16,745 bases of DNA from JAQICJ01 sp041686345 (GTDB taxonomy: Bacteria > Myxococcota_A > Polyangia > HGW-17). The stretch is taken from contig JAWLEA010000068.1 in assembly GCA_041686345.1 (NCBI GenBank), positions 1-16,745 of the forward strand, read 5' to 3'. Shown here piece by piece: positions 15,300-16,745 of the stretch. A program made the position numbers and the translations under genes. Position 1 is the first letter of the stretch; each line of letters opens with the position of its first letter. Below the pieces are notes generated by a model. It worked only from the letters and a program-made list of their open reading frames with translations, did not search any database and had not been told where the DNA came from.

Positions 15300-16745
15300 A
15301 TGAAACATGACATAATTATTGTTTTTTTTCTTTTAGGAATTTCCCCGTTTTTGTTTGCTTGGAAAAAAATACCTATTGCCTTGGCATCCCTGATGATCAC
15401 AGGAATACTGATGCTAACGGGTGTCCTCTCACCTGAAGATGGCTTTTCTGGATTTTCGAGTAGTGCCGTGGTCACTATTGCTTCCATGTTCATTATTTCC
15501 AAAGCCATTTTATTTACAGGAGGTTTGGATTACATTACAGATCTGTTTTCTTTTCTGGGTAATTTCAAAAAGCAGAAAGCTATAATCTTCATTTTGCTGA
15601 CCATTGGGGTTATTTCAGCTTTTATCAACAATACTGCTTCTGTAGCTATTTTTATTCCAGTTATTATCAGCATAGGACATAAATTGAAAATGAGTCCTTC
15701 CAAACTGTTGATGCCTTTATCTTTTATTTCTATCTTAGGGGGAATTTGCACTTTAATCGGAACCTCCACCAATATTTTGGTAAATTCCGTTGCTGTTGAA
15801 AACGGACTTTCTTCCCTGGGCATGTTTGAGTTTTCACCTATGGGGCTTATATTTTTCGGGGTAGGGTTTCTTTATATTTTTACCATAGGATTTAAGCTTT
15901 TTCCTGATCGGCGTGAAGAAGGTACCGATTTGACATCGGACTATTCCATGAAAAATTTTCTTACCGATGTAGAACTGAAACCCGCCTTTAAAGGAGTAGG
16001 ACATCGCCTTAATGAAGAAAAACTTTTGGGCGATCTGGATTTGGATATTCTTGAGGTGTATCCTGCCGGCAGCCAGGAAAGAAGCAGCAAAGAAATTCGC
16101 GATCTCCAATCCGGAGATATTCTCCGCATCCGTGGTAATGCCAAAGATATAGCCCGATTGGTTAAACGAGAAGATTTAATTGTACGTCCCAGTCACAATT
16201 GGAAGGATATGGATTTCACCGGAGGAGAGCTTTCTTTGGTCGAAGTAGTGATAGCTCCCAATTCTGATTTGCAGAACCAAAATATTGACGACATAAATTT
16301 TGTAGAGAAATTTGGAGCCATTGTACTTGCTTTACGCAGTCGTGGAGAACTCATGCAGGAAGATTTCAAAAATATTGCCCTTTCCGGAGGGGATTCACTT
16401 TTATTATACGTTAAAACGGAACGAATAGAGGAGTTGAAACACCATTCTTCTTTTGTAGTAGTATCTGAAATCGGTTTTAAAGAATACCGATCAAAACGCC
16501 TTCCTTTTGCTCTTGCTATTTTGGCGGGAGTCATTATTTCTTCAGCTTTGGGGATTGTACCCATTTCGGTAGCAACTGTCACCGGTTCTATTTCACTGGT
16601 TTTATGTGGTTGTCTGACTATGGATGAAGCAGTAAATGCAATTAATTGGAAGGTTATTTTTCTTCTGGGTGGGATTTTACCTCTGGGATTGGCCATGGAA
16701 AAATCAGGAGCAGCTACTCTCTTGTCGCAATGGCTCCTTGAAAAC
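15300..16745 (+). CDS. SLC13/DASS-type anion permease with RCK_C domains, 3' end outside window
   Basis: From the ATG at 15300 the frame is open for 482 codons to the right edge. The N-terminal half has about five hydrophobic helices with INNTASVAIFIP (109-120) and LIGTSTNILVN (152-162), the paired Asn-Thr and Ser-Asn-Thr-type signatures that bind sodium and substrate in DASS/ArsB-NhaD-like carriers. Residues about 223-292 and 309-395 look like two TrkA C-terminal (RCK_C) domains, each a beta-rich regulatory module (for example SGDILRIRGN and GGDSLLLYVK). After this the membrane half resumes (RLPFALAILAGVIISSALGI onward). Family members move sulfate, dicarboxylates or other anions across the inner membrane; the substrate here cannot be told. 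The ribosome binding site is weak (AAGAAAGA). The last membrane helices are outside the window. Confidence 0.85.
   Translation, partial: MKHDIIIVFFLLGISPFLFAWKKIPIALASLMITGILMLTGVLSPEDGFSGFSSSAVVTIASMFIISKAILFTGGLDYITDLFSFLGNFKKQKAIIFILLTIGVISAFINNTASVAIFIPVIISIGHKLKMSPSKLLMPLSFISILGGICTLIGTSTNILVNSVAVENGLSSLGMFEFSPMGLIFFGVGFLYIFTIGFKLFPDRREEGTDLTSDYSMKNFLTDVELKPAFKGVGHRLNEEKLLGDLDLDILEVYPAGSQERSSKEIRDLQSGDILRIRGNAKDIARLVKREDLIVRPSHNWKDMDFTGGELSLVEVVIAPNSDLQNQNIDDINFVEKFGAIVLALRSRGELMQEDFKNIALSGGDSLLLYVKTERIEELKHHSSFVVVSEIGFKEYRSKRLPFALAILAGVIISSALGIVPISVATVTGSISLVLCGCLTMDEAVNAINWKVIFLLGGILPLGLAMEKSGAATLLSQWLLEN

Noticed and set aside
15281..16696. Minus-strand frames of 67-167 codons
   Set aside because: They lie antisense to the SLC13-type gene, whose plus-strand translation has clear membrane segments and carrier motifs.

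Overview
The window reads as a chromosomal segment of an AT-rich (my impression: about 40% GC), Gram-negative-type bacterium. The best lineage guess is a low-GC relative of Myxococcota / former Deltaproteobacteria. That rests on family resemblance only: a Cys-rich lipoprotein with repeated DCxxxxxC-type spacing, a secreted amidase with a golvesin-type insert, and a two-helix envelope protein with a Cys loop between the helices. No rRNA, tRNA, CRISPR array or complete insertion sequence was seen.

Layout. (1) Positions 1-4801, minus strand: a two-helix membrane protein of unknown function, glucose-6-phosphate isomerase (pgi) and a large multidomain secreted N-acetylmuramoyl-L-alanine amidase that runs off the left edge, in that order of transcription. 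(2) 4802-5335: a divergent intergenic region with palindromic repeat copy A and a possible valS promoter. (3) 5336-8245, plus strand: valyl-tRNA synthetase. (4) 8341-14642, minus strand, listed in transcription order: envelope protein, Cys-rich lipoprotein, RelA/SpoT-type protein, cysteinyl-tRNA synthetase, then (after repeat copy B) a TVP38/DedA-type membrane protein. (5) 14643-15299: intergenic, with back-to-back promoter candidates, a probable small RNA gene of about 120 nt with promoter and intrinsic terminator, and repeat copy C. (6) 15300 to the right edge, plus strand: an SLC13-type permease with two internal RCK_C-like domains, truncated by the window.

The genes are mostly housekeeping (two class I aminoacyl-tRNA synthetases, glycolysis, stringent-response alarmone turnover) mixed with envelope functions. 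The RelA/SpoT-type protein keeps the HD hydrolase signature, but its synthetase region is strongly diverged, so it is probably a dedicated (p)ppGpp hydrolase. It sits directly upstream of cysS.

The least explained structure is a dispersed, near-palindromic intergenic element. Copies A and B are both exactly 166 bp and about 88% identical. Copy C is 118 bp and lacks precisely the apical hairpin arm. Differences between A and B include three paired, compensatory changes that keep the stems intact, and A and B have TA at both ends. It may be a MITE-like non-autonomous element or a structured RNA/DNA element. The second unexplained item is the small RNA candidate at about 14852-14971.
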